From: UMGS1649 sp045652705
GTDB taxonomy: Bacteria; Bacillota; Clostridia; TANB77; CAG-465
Assembly: GCA_045652705.1 (NCBI GenBank)
Contig: JAZRUV010000011.1
Coordinates: forward strand, 1-12,726
Length of the DNA: 12,726 bases
Direction: 5' to 3'
The notes under the pieces were generated by a model that was not told the origin of the DNA, did not search any database, and saw only the letters and a program-made list of their open reading frames with translations. The translations under genes and the position numbers were made by a program. Of the stretch, positions 1-6,606 are shown in pieces. The number at the start of each line of letters is the position of its first letter. Position 1 is the first letter of the stretch.

Positions 1-20
1 CTACGCAATTGAATCACCAA
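1..20 (-). CDS. Possible start of a divergent gene (only the first codons are in the window)
   Basis: Reading leftwards, an AAAGG ribosome binding site (26-30) is followed after five bases by TTG (18-20), with GTG at 15-17 as an alternative. The frame stays open to the window edge (codons for Val, Ile, Gln, Leu, Arg after the TTG). A plausible minus-strand promoter lies at 53-81, about 25 bases upstream of the ribosome binding site. Nothing can be said of the product. The same bases could instead be the 3' end of a plus-strand gene (a TAA occurs at 23-25), so this is only a suggestion. Confidence 0.25.
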
Positions 21-52
21 TTTAACCTTTCTTTGTTTTTTTAGTCAATTAC

Positions 53-81
53 ATTTTAAGGTATTTGTGATTTAATTGCAA
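53..81 (-). promoter_or_regulatory. Possible divergent promoter, TTGCAA-17-TAAAAT
   Basis: On the minus strand a -35 TTGCAA (76-81) and -10 TAAAAT (53-58) are separated by exactly 17 bases. It would start transcription near base 46, just ahead of the AAAGG at 26-30. AT-rich DNA yields such matches by chance, so the support is the coincidence with the ribosome binding site. Confidence 0.35.
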
Positions 82-95
82 TTTTTTATGCATAA

Positions 96-133
96 AATTT
101 AGGTTAAGGTGTTTTTACACCCCAACCTAAATT
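96..133. repeat. Long inverted repeat with TTTT loop
   Basis: The arms 96-112 and 117-133 pair over 17 positions, with two adjacent A/C mismatches (106-107 against 122-123) and a four-base T loop (113-116). There is no strong T-run immediately after either arm, so it is not a textbook terminator. It lies between the two putative divergent promoters and could be a weak terminator, an operator or a mobile-element remnant. Confidence 0.6.
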
Positions 134-192
134 ATACAGCCCTTTTTCTACGTCGAAAATAGAAATATTAATGTAATAAATGCCAAAAACCC

Positions 193-219
193 TTTACTTT
201 TCGCAAGTTTTGGTATAAT
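193..219 (+). promoter_or_regulatory. Promoter of the PLD-like/smc operon, extended -10
   Basis: A perfect TATAAT (214-219) is preceded by TGG (211-213), giving an extended -10 (TGnTATAAT). The -35 is weak: TTTACT at 193-198 with a short 15-base spacer. An extended -10 compensates for a poor -35. Transcription should begin near base 226, leaving a ~30-base leader with the AAAGGGTGG ribosome binding region at 241-249. Confidence 0.7.
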
Positions 220-255
220 ATATCTTTGTAAAAGTATAACAAAGGGTGGATAAAA

Positions 256-1668
256 ATGAGAGTTGAATTAAAAGTACAAAGTGGTAGCGTAAATACGCTA
301 AAAGAAGAAATACTAGCACATAGTAATAGCAAACTAAAGAAAATATATATTATAGCAAGTGATGTAAAAGAATCTGGTTATGATATACTAGAAGAATGTT
401 TAATAGATTTAAAGGCAAGAAAATTTATTGCGCTTGGAATAGATAAGAAAAACACAACAAGGAAAATGCTTGAGAATGTCCTTAAATATACTAAAAATGT
501 GTATGTGTGGGATAACAATGCAGAGGTTGAATCAAATGTAAGTATTCTTGTTTTCGAATATGAAGATGAAAGTTTGGTTTATTTAATGCAAGGCAGTTTA
601 ACAGACAGTATGTTAACAACAGATATGTCTATGTATACAAAAATAACTTATGACTTAATAAAAGATAAAAAAGAATATGAAGAATATATAGATGGAATAA
701 CTAAAACAGTTAAAGATAATTTTATAAAATTAGAAAAATCATATATTGACGAACTAGCAGAACAAAAATTAATATTTACAACAAAACAATATATGCACGT
801 TGTTCCAAGTATTGCAGAACTTTTAGGTAAAAAAGAAGAGGCAGAAGAGCAAAAAGAAGAAGCACCTAAAAAACTTCCTAAAGTTGAATTAAATGTAAAC
901 GAACTTGATTCATTTGAAATAGATTTAGGAGATATGGCAGATTTTGAAATAGGGGAGCAAGAAGCATATGTTTTAGAAGAGAAAGTGGAAGAAACTGTAG
1001 AGCAACAACAAGAAGTTGAAACAGAAGCTTTTGGGTTAAATGAAGCTGTATTAGAAGATGATAAACAAGAGTATGTAATTTCTGATGAAGCTATAGATAT
1101 GGAAGCTTTAGTACTTGAAAGTAAAGTTGTAAAAATAAACAAAGACGATATAGAAAAAGGGAAAGAAAAAAGTAAAAAGAAAGTAGAACAAGAAAAACAA
1201 GCTTCTAAAAAGATAAATTTAGATAAAGTATCAAACATAATAATGGAACTTGCATCAAAACCTACAAAAGGTAAGGATGTAAATAAAATAAAAGTACCAA
1301 ATTATATTAAAGATATGGTACCGCAGTTCTTTGAAATAATGGAAGACGCTAAACTTTTAAAAACTGATGACGGTGAATGCAAAGAAGCTGTTATAAAACT
1401 AGAAGTAATAGATGTTAACAGTGGAATGAAACATGTAGATAATGAAGCGCGCATAAGACAAAAAGTTGGGCAAACATACGTAGAATTTGAAACAGACAAA
1501 TTAATAGATGTAGCTTATGAAGAATTAGACATAGCAAGAGTAATAAAACTTGCCAAAGATTATTATCATATAGAAATAATACCACAAGGGATAGAAGAAT
1601 ATACTTTATGGGATAAAATGTGTACAAATAGTTTTAGGGGAAGTAGTAGACAATACGGACTAATGTAA
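256..1668 (+). CDS. Uncharacterised protein with degenerate phospholipase-D-like N-terminal domain, first gene of the smc operon
   Basis: The 470-residue cytoplasmic protein has no signal peptide or membrane segment. Residues 1-180 look like a PLD-type fold as found in HKD-family nucleases: a strand at 28-34, then LGIDKKNTTRKMLE (60-73), and a GSLTDS stretch (113-118) where active members have GSSNLT. The catalytic HxK is absent (the strand before it reads SILVFEYED), so hydrolysis is unlikely. Residues 191-320 form a Glu/Lys-rich, probably disordered linker. Residues 320-470 form a second globular domain ending in WDKMCTNSFRGSSRQYG, which I do not recognise. The start follows AAAGGGTGG by seven bases. 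The gene ends 10 bases before smc, and its stop codon forms part of the smc ribosome binding site, so the two are almost certainly co-transcribed and translationally coupled. A DNA-binding or structural partner role near SMC is inference. The reading frame is certain; the domain assignment is tentative. Confidence 0.6.
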   Translation: MRVELKVQSGSVNTLKEEILAHSNSKLKKIYIIASDVKESGYDILEECLIDLKARKFIALGIDKKNTTRKMLENVLKYTKNVYVWDNNAEVESNVSILVFEYEDESLVYLMQGSLTDSMLTTDMSMYTKITYDLIKDKKEYEEYIDGITKTVKDNFIKLEKSYIDELAEQKLIFTTKQYMHVVPSIAELLGKKEEAEEQKEEAPKKLPKVELNVNELDSFEIDLGDMADFEIGEQEAYVLEEKVEETVEQQQEVETEAFGLNEAVLEDDKQEYVISDEAIDMEALVLESKVVKINKDDIEKGKEKSKKKVEQEKQASKKINLDKVSNIIMELASKPTKGKDVNKIKVPNYIKDMVPQFFEIMEDAKLLKTDDGECKEAVIKLEVIDVNSGMKHVDNEARIRQKVGQTYVEFETDKLIDVAYEELDIARVIKLAKDYYHIEIIPQGIEEYTLWDKMCTNSFRGSSRQYGLM

Positions 1669-1678
1669 GGAGCAGTAA

Positions 1679-4600
1679 ATGCAGTTAAAAAGGATAGAAA
1701 TACAAGGGTTTAAATCGTTTGCTGACAAAACTATAATAGAATTCGATGGCGGAATTACTACTATAGTTGGACCAAACGGAAGTGGTAAGAGTAATATCTC
1801 TGATGCAGTACGTTGGGTTTTAGGTGAGCAAAGTGCTAAGAGCTTAAGGGGCTCTAAAATGGAAGATGTAATATTTGCAGGGACTAAGCATAGAAAAATG
1901 CTTGGTCTTGCTGAGGTTTCGCTAGTTTTAGATAACAGCGACCACAGCCTTAATGTAGAATTTGATGAAGTTGTTGTAACAAGAAGAGTATATAGAAGTG
2001 GAGACAGTGAATATTTAATAAATAAATCTCAAGTTAGACTTAAAGATGTGCAAGAGCTATTTATGGATACAGGTGTAGGTCGTGATGGTTACAGCATAAT
2101 AGGACAAGGTAAAATAGATAGTATAATTTCTTCAAAATCTGAAGATAGAAGAAACATATTTGAAGAAGCATCTGGAATAGTAAAATACAGAACAAGAAAA
2201 GATGAAGCATTAAGAAAATTAGAGCATACAAATGCTAATTTAGATAGGGTTACAGATATTTTAACTGAGATAAATAACAATTTAGAACCATTAGCTAAAA
2301 AAGCAGAAACAGCTAAAAAATATCTTGAACTGAAAGGTAAACTAAAAGATATAGATGTAAAAATATTCTTAAATGTTATAGACAGTTGTTCAGGCGAATT
2401 AGAGGCATTAAATGCCAAGATAGAAGGAATTAACAATAGCGTTATAGAAAAAGAGAGTGAACTTGCAGAGGCACAAAGAGCAAGTGATGATGCAAGAGTA
2501 TGTCTAGAAGAACTTCTTCAAGCAATTGAAACTTCACAAGAAACATATTACTCTTCTTTAAGCGAAGTAGATAGATTAACTTCTAAAGTAGAAGCTTATG
2601 ATGACAGAGTGGCTATGAATAAAGAAAATATAGCAAAGCTAAAAGAAGAAATCGCGGGTTCTGATGCGTCAATTGCAATACTTGAACAAGAGATAGTAAC
2701 TCGTACCGGCAAAAAAGACAATCTTGAGAAAAACAAATTAAGATTTGAAACAGAACTTAATGAAAAAACAGCAGAACTAAAAGAAATAACTGAAGGTATG
2801 TCTGAAAGAGAACTAGAAATAGAAGAATTAAAAAGAACAGTTGAAGCTCTTAAGGAAAATATATCTGAACTTAAGCTTAAAATTGCAACAGCTGAAATGC
2901 ATTTAGAAGCAAACAATAAAAGATTAGATACAATAGCAAGAGATGCAATGAGCGACATATCTAGTTCGGATGGCATAAAAATACATCTAGCTGAAGTAGA
3001 AGAAGAGTTTGCTAAAGTCGAAAAAAATAGAAATACGTTAAAAGAGCAAATGGAAACTTTGGGAGTAGAAAAAACTAGACTTGAAGAATTCTTTGTGACA
3101 TTTACAGATAAGGAAAATGAATTTAAACAGAAAATATTAGAAACAAGGTCAAAACTTAACTATATGTTAAACCTTGAAAGTGAGTCTGAAGGCTATACAA
3201 GAAGTGTTAAGAGCATAATAGACTTGTCTAGAAGAAATGCTAAATATACAGACCACGTATTTGGAACACTTGCATCTTTAATTTCTACGGATGAAAAATA
3301 TGAAAAAGCAATAGAAATTGCTATGGGTGGATATATCCAAAACATAGTAGTAGATAAAGATTCTGTAGCAAAAGATTTGGTTAACTTCTTAAAAGATGGA
3401 ATGCTAGGACGTGCAACATTCTTACCAATAGAAAGTATTAGATTATATAAAGAAGATATACCAGCTACTTTAAAGAAAGAGGCAGGTTATATAGGAACTG
3501 CAATGGAACTTGTGTCTTTCGATAAAAAGTTTGAAGCGGTAGCAAGACTAGCCTTGGGAAGAACTATTGTAGTAGATACAATAGAAAATGGAATAAAGAT
3601 ATCTAAAGTATCTAAAAACAGTGCAAAGATAGTAACTCTTGCAGGTGAAGTTATTGCAACAACAGGAAGTATAACAGGTGGACAAGCGGCATCAAAGCAA
3701 ATGACGCTTGTTGGACGTGGTAGAAGAATTAACGAGTATAAAGAACGTCTAGCTACTCTTGAAAAAGACTATGCTAAGCATCTAGACAGTATTAAAAAAG
3801 AACAAGGAAGTTATACAGAAATTGTAGCCAAACTTGAAACAGTAACAGTTCAGTATACTGAAGCAAATACAAGTTATAGTGTAACTGAGGAAAGACTAAA
3901 TCAGGCAATAAAAGACGCAGAAAAGATAAAAGATATGCGTAAGAATAAAGAGGCTGAAAAAGTAGAACTAGAAGCTAATAACAAAGATTTAGAGTGGGAT
4001 ATAACAGAGACTAATAAAAAAATTGACGAGATAAATGCTGAAATTACAAAGCACACTGATGAAATAGCAGAATATGCAAGATTTAATAAAGAAAAAGAAG
4101 AAAGGGTAAACTTCTTAAACGAGGATATAATGAATCTTAAAGTTTCTCTTTCATCTTTTGATGAATCAGCTTTGGCTATTGATGAAATGGTAGATAAGAT
4201 TAAATCTGACATATCTAGCTTTATGGCAAGCATGGATAGAAAGAAAGAGTTAATAGCAGAATATGAAAATGAACTTGCTACAAGCGAAGCAAGAAATGAA
4301 GAAGATAAAAATCAAATTAATGTCCTTAAAGAAAAAACAGATGCTTTAAAACTTGAAATAGAAAAATTAAAACAAGATAAAGCAAACAACATAGCAAAAC
4401 AAAGCGAACTTGAAAAGACAACATTTGAAGCTATGAAAATGCTTGAAAAATTAAGAACAGAAAAAGCTAAACTAGATGGTAAAAAAGAAAAATACGATAG
4501 TGATACAGAACTTCTTAAAATTAAAATGTGGGAAGAATATGAAATCACTGTAACATCTGCTCGTGAATTAGATAAAGCTTTAGATGAATTAAAAGATATA

Positions 4601-5248
4601 TCTAAAACAAAACTAGAGCAAATGGCAAATAAACTTAAAAATGAAATAAAAGGTTTAGGTGAAGTAACAGTAAGTGCTATTGAAGAATACAAAGAATTAA
4701 GTGAACGTGGCCAGTTTATATCTAAACAAAAAGAAGATTTAGAAGAAACTAAAGCTAAACTTGAAAATTTAATAGACAATACAACTGCTGTTATGAAAAC
4801 ACAATTTGCTAAACAATTCAAAGAAATTAATGAAAACTTTAAAGAGGTATTCAAAGAATTGTTTGGTGGAGGAAGAGCTGAACTTAGACTTTCAGATGAG
4901 AAAAATGTTCTAGAAAGTGGTATAGAAATAGAAGCAGAACCGCCTGGAAAGAAACTACAAAATATGTCACTTCTATCTGGAGGAGAGAAAGCTTTAACTG
5001 CTATTGCAATATTATTTGCAATACTTAAGATAAAAGCACCACCATTCTGTGTTCTAGATGAAATAGAAGCAGCTCTAGACGATATTAATGTTGCAAGATT
5101 TGCATCATATCTAGAAAAATATTCAGATGAAACTCAGTTTATCGTTATAACACATAGAAAAGGTACAATGGAAGTTGCAACATCTGTATATGGTGTAACA
5201 ATGCAAGAATATGGTGTATCTAAACTTGTGTCTATGAAGATGAAGTAG
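1679..5248 (+). CDS. smc: Chromosome segregation ATPase SMC
   Basis: SMC is the ATPase of the bacterial condensin-like SMC-ScpAB complex. It loads at ParB/parS and extrudes DNA loops to compact and separate sister chromosomes. At 1189 residues it has the family's usual length (~1186). Visible in order: Walker A GPNGSGKS (31-38); Q-loop region and GVGRDGYSIIGQGKID (about 132-150); a long charged coiled coil (about 165-500); a hinge (about 505-670) ending in GSITGGQ; the returning coiled coil (about 680-1020); the ABC signature LSGGEK (1099-1104); Walker B VLDEIEAALDD with D1127 and E1128; and the ITHRKGTM switch region. All ATPase residues are present. The start follows TAAGGAG (1666-1672) by six bases and overlaps the preceding stop. 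In many Firmicutes smc lies between rnc and ftsY; here the upstream partner is the PLD-like gene and no ftsY follows. Confidence 0.98.
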   Translation: MQLKRIEIQGFKSFADKTIIEFDGGITTIVGPNGSGKSNISDAVRWVLGEQSAKSLRGSKMEDVIFAGTKHRKMLGLAEVSLVLDNSDHSLNVEFDEVVVTRRVYRSGDSEYLINKSQVRLKDVQELFMDTGVGRDGYSIIGQGKIDSIISSKSEDRRNIFEEASGIVKYRTRKDEALRKLEHTNANLDRVTDILTEINNNLEPLAKKAETAKKYLELKGKLKDIDVKIFLNVIDSCSGELEALNAKIEGINNSVIEKESELAEAQRASDDARVCLEELLQAIETSQETYYSSLSEVDRLTSKVEAYDDRVAMNKENIAKLKEEIAGSDASIAILEQEIVTRTGKKDNLEKNKLRFETELNEKTAELKEITEGMSERELEIEELKRTVEALKENISELKLKIATAEMHLEANNKRLDTIARDAMSDISSSDGIKIHLAEVEEEFAKVEKNRNTLKEQMETLGVEKTRLEEFFVTFTDKENEFKQKILETRSKLNYMLNLESESEGYTRSVKSIIDLSRRNAKYTDHVFGTLASLISTDEKYEKAIEIAMGGYIQNIVVDKDSVAKDLVNFLKDGMLGRATFLPIESIRLYKEDIPATLKKEAGYIGTAMELVSFDKKFEAVARLALGRTIVVDTIENGIKISKVSKNSAKIVTLAGEVIATTGSITGGQAASKQMTLVGRGRRINEYKERLATLEKDYAKHLDSIKKEQGSYTEIVAKLETVTVQYTEANTSYSVTEERLNQAIKDAEKIKDMRKNKEAEKVELEANNKDLEWDITETNKKIDEINAEITKHTDEIAEYARFNKEKEERVNFLNEDIMNLKVSLSSFDESALAIDEMVDKIKSDISSFMASMDRKKELIAEYENELATSEARNEEDKNQINVLKEKTDALKLEIEKLKQDKANNIAKQSELEKTTFEAMKMLEKLRTEKAKLDGKKEKYDSDTELLKIKMWEEYEITVTSARELDKALDELKDISKTKLEQMANKLKNEIKGLGEVTVSAIEEYKELSERGQFISKQKEDLEETKAKLENLIDNTTAVMKTQFAKQFKEINENFKEVFKELFGGGRAELRLSDEKNVLESGIEIEAEPPGKKLQNMSLLSGGEKALTAIAILFAILKIKAPPFCVLDEIEAALDDINVARFASYLEKYSDETQFIVITHRKGTMEVATSVYGVTMQEYGVSKLVSMKMK

Positions 5249-5286
5249 AACTTGATGTGATAAGTAATAAATAAATTAACAAAAAT

Positions 5287-5319
5287 AAACATCGCTAGGA
5301 ATTCACCTAGCGATGTTTT
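5287..5319. terminator. Bidirectional terminator between smc and the minus-strand operon
   Basis: A 13-bp perfect stem (5287-5299 with 5306-5318; core CATCGCTAGG/CCTAGCGATG) encloses a six-base loop. The plus side ends in TTTT. The minus side runs into a T-rich tract (complement of 5270-5289). The smc stop is 39 bases to the left and the stop of the convergent minus gene is at 5323-5325, so it serves both. Confidence 0.9.
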
Positions 5320-5322
5320 AAC

Positions 5323-5808
5323 TCATACGACTATATCACACTGAATATTTTTGTCTTCTATAGGCCAGAAGTTAATGTGATACCAAGATGGTAATTCGTC
5401 ATTAATGGCATCCCGAACTTTTTTAGCGTGCATGTAGTGAAACTTGGTAATACTAACGCCAGAATAATGAACATCAAAAGAACAATATTCATCTGTAAAA
5501 AGAGTTGGCTTTACATCAAAGAAACAGTTGATGTTGGCCGCTTTTAATTCGTTGTGTATTTCTTGTCTAAGCAGCCGTGTTAATCGTATTTTAATGTCAT
5601 TTTGCAATTTTGTCTTGTACTTGAAAAGCAATTGAACGAACAGCCAGCAGCAAGGGCAAATAAGCAAAACGGATAACAACATCAAAATAGGATGAGTTGT
5701 AGCAACTAAAAGTAGAACGAAAAATAGAACAATAAAAATTGCACAAGAAATTACAGTGAGCCCTAAAAAGTTTTTATTTATTTTAAGAAGTCTGTTTATT
5801 TTCTCCAT
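5323..5808 (-). CDS. Small two-helix membrane protein, second gene of the minus-strand pair
   Basis: A 161-residue protein of unknown function. Two hydrophobic helices (about 15-36 and 40-62, the second with a CPCC cluster at 51-54) are followed by a soluble domain of about 95 residues, probably cytoplasmic by the basic residues flanking the helices. The soluble part shares a spaced pattern with its neighbour (159 residues): Y-C/S, then [IV]-H-x-x-G-[IV]-S and T-K, then I-N-x-x-L-x-x-x-Y-x-I (positions 108-145). They are therefore probably diverged paralogues. Translation starts at 5808, eight bases after a GGAG that lies inside the end of the upstream gene; the upstream stop is two bases from this ATG, implying coupling. 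Codon use differs from the flanks: three of five Arg are CGN and Ile is mostly ATT/ATC. I recognise no family. Confidence 0.75.
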   Translation of the reverse strand: MEKINRLLKINKNFLGLTVISCAIFIVLFFVLLLVATTHPILMLLSVLLICPCCWLFVQLLFKYKTKLQNDIKIRLTRLLRQEIHNELKAANINCFFDVKPTLFTDEYCSFDVHYSGVSITKFHYMHAKKVRDAINDELPSWYHINFWPIEDKNIQCDIVV

Positions 5809-5810
5809 AG

Positions 5811-6290
5811 CTATTTCTCCGCATTCTTATCATTATCATATTGGAATGAATCGACTACAATGTTATAACCATTGCCGAGCTTGCGATTTATATCGTGGAT
5901 AATGAGTAGCAATTCATCAATTTGTTTCTTAGTAGAAATTCCACCGTTTACATGAATGTTACACGAATACAGTTTATTATCTTTAATGACAATATCAACA
6001 TTCTTGAAATTTATCTTACTTTCTTCTAATTTCCTGTAAATTATAGTTAAAGCATTTTTAGAAAGTTTTTTTTCAAAAATCCAAGCTACAAATTGGATGA
6101 GACAAATTGGAATTAATTGTACAAGACAAGAAATTAGCCAATGAAGTCTAAGCACTGTAATTTCTGTAAAAAACGATGTCACAAATAGTATCAGTAAGCT
6201 TGCTGCATTAAGTGCAAAGTGGATAATTGACCAATGACACCAAGGTATAAGCCTATTACGTGCTTTAAAAAGTTTCTTCATTTTCCGCAT
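5811..6290 (-). CDS. Small two-helix membrane protein, first gene of the minus-strand pair
   Basis: A 159-residue protein of unknown function with the same plan as its neighbour: a basic N-terminus (MRKMKKLFKARNR), two hydrophobic helices (about 20-42 and 50-71), then a soluble domain with YSCNIHVNGGISTKK (108-122) and HDINRKLGNGYNIVV (132-146). The ATG at 6290 follows AAAGGAG (6298-6304) at seven bases. A perfect consensus promoter lies about 75 bases upstream (6365-6393), so the pair forms its own operon. Only one of six Arg codons is AGA (CGG, CGT, AGG, AGG and CGC make up the rest), and Ile favours ATT/ATC, whereas smc and trmFO overwhelmingly use AGA and ATA. This suggests acquisition from elsewhere. 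No enzymatic motif is visible. Confidence 0.75.
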   Translation of the reverse strand: MRKMKKLFKARNRLIPWCHWSIIHFALNAASLLILFVTSFFTEITVLRLHWLISCLVQLIPICLIQFVAWIFEKKLSKNALTIIYRKLEESKINFKNVDIVIKDNKLYSCNIHVNGGISTKKQIDELLLIIHDINRKLGNGYNIVVDSFQYDNDKNAEK

Positions 6291-6364
6291 AAAAAATCTC
6301 CTTTATTAAAATTAGATTTGTAAGTGTATAAGTTTAAACACACTATTATATTTTTAGCTACTAA

Positions 6365-6393
6365 ATTATATAACGGTTTACATAGTTTGTCAA
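6365..6393 (-). promoter_or_regulatory. Perfect consensus promoter of the membrane-protein pair, TTGACA-17-TATAAT
   Basis: On the minus strand TTGACA (complement of 6388-6393) and TATAAT (complement of 6365-6370) are exactly 17 bases apart, a full match to the housekeeping sigma consensus. Transcription would start near 6358, giving a ~70-base leader before the AAAGGAG at 6298-6304. Strong constitutive expression is expected unless repressed. Confidence 0.9.
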
Positions 6394-6399
6394 GGTAAT

Positions 6400-6427
6400 A
6401 AAAAACAGTCCGGGGGTAACCGGACTG
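6400..6427 (-). terminator. Minus-strand intrinsic terminator upstream of the membrane-pair promoter
   Basis: A GC-rich 8-bp stem (CAGTCCGG at 6406-6413 with CCGGACTG at 6420-6427) and a six-base loop are followed, on the minus strand only, by six T (complement of 6400-6405). On the plus strand the hairpin is followed by CCAAAAAA, so it is directional. Its T-run ends just six bases before the -35 of the next minus promoter. No minus-strand gene lies upstream of it, so it must end either a short untranslated RNA or antisense transcription from trmFO. Confidence 0.8.
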
Positions 6428-6462
6428 CCAAAAAAGGGTAAATAATATATAATAAATATATT

Positions 6463-6486
6463 AAAAAGGTTTATGAAAAAGGTTTA
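6463..6486 (+). repeat. Direct repeat AAAAAGGTTTA, two copies
   Basis: Two identical 11-base copies (6463-6473 and 6476-6486) start 13 bases apart. A looser copy (AAAAAGGGTAA) lies at 6431-6441. They sit upstream of the trmFO -35 and inside the candidate small RNA. Possible protein-binding repeats, or slippage products in AT-rich DNA. Confidence 0.5.
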
Positions 6487-6488
6487 AA

Positions 6489-6511
6489 TGTATTAATGTA
6501 TTGTTAATACA
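6489..6511. promoter_or_regulatory. Operator-like inverted repeat over the trmFO -35
   Basis: TGTATTAA (6489-6496) and TTAATACA (6504-6511) are perfect 8-base inverted arms separated by seven bases. The right half covers the -35 hexamer at 6501-6506. A dimeric repressor bound here would block RNA polymerase. This is seen in sequence; the binding protein is unknown. Confidence 0.4.
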
Positions 6512-6529
6512 ACTAAATTATAGTATAAT
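6501..6529 (+). promoter_or_regulatory. trmFO-holA promoter, TTGTTA-17-TATAAT
   Basis: A -35 TTGTTA (6501-6506) and a perfect -10 TATAAT (6524-6529) are separated by 17 bases. The start should be near 6536, leaving a ~70-base leader before trmFO. Confidence 0.75.
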
Positions 6530-6562
6530 GTGAGTGTATTTTATGTCGAAATATATTGTAGA

Positions 6563-6591
6563 AGTATAAAAAGAAAATAAAGTTTTGTCAA
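6563..6591 (-). promoter_or_regulatory. Minus-strand promoter inside the trmFO leader, TTGACA-17-TATACT
   Basis: TTGACA (complement of 6586-6591) and TATACT (complement of 6563-6568) stand 17 bases apart, 11 of 12 consensus positions. It fires away from trmFO, toward the terminator at 6400-6427. It overlaps the trmFO 5' leader, so transcription from the two promoters would collide. Confidence 0.55.
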
Positions 6592-6606
6592 AATTAAGGA
6601 GATTAA

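Larger units (their letters stand above)
6400..6556 (-). ncRNA. Candidate small untranslated RNA, ~150 nt
   Basis: A near-consensus minus promoter (TTGACA-17-TATACT, 6563-6591) and a strong minus terminator (6400-6427) bracket about 150 bases in which I find no ATG and no usable alternative start on that strand. The body is AT-rich with little obvious secondary structure apart from the terminator hairpin and the 8-bp inverted repeat at 6489-6511. The 5' end is complementary to the trmFO leader and promoter region, so it could act as an antisense RNA or interfere by divergent transcription. I recognise no known RNA family. Confidence 0.35.

Noticed and set aside
256..800. An active phospholipase D or restriction nuclease
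   Set aside because: The HxK...D catalytic motif is missing where the fold would place it, so only a degenerate domain is claimed.
648..1238. Minus-strand open frame of 196 codons opposite the PLD-like gene
   Set aside because: Its Ser/Phe-rich product mirrors the Glu/Lys-rich linker on the plus strand; no promoter or ribosome binding site supports it.
2089..4854. Several open frames of 110-180 codons on the minus strand inside smc
   Set aside because: They are antisense shadows of AT-rich, Glu/Lys-rich coiled-coil coding sequence (Ser/Phe/Leu-rich translations) and lack domain patterns.
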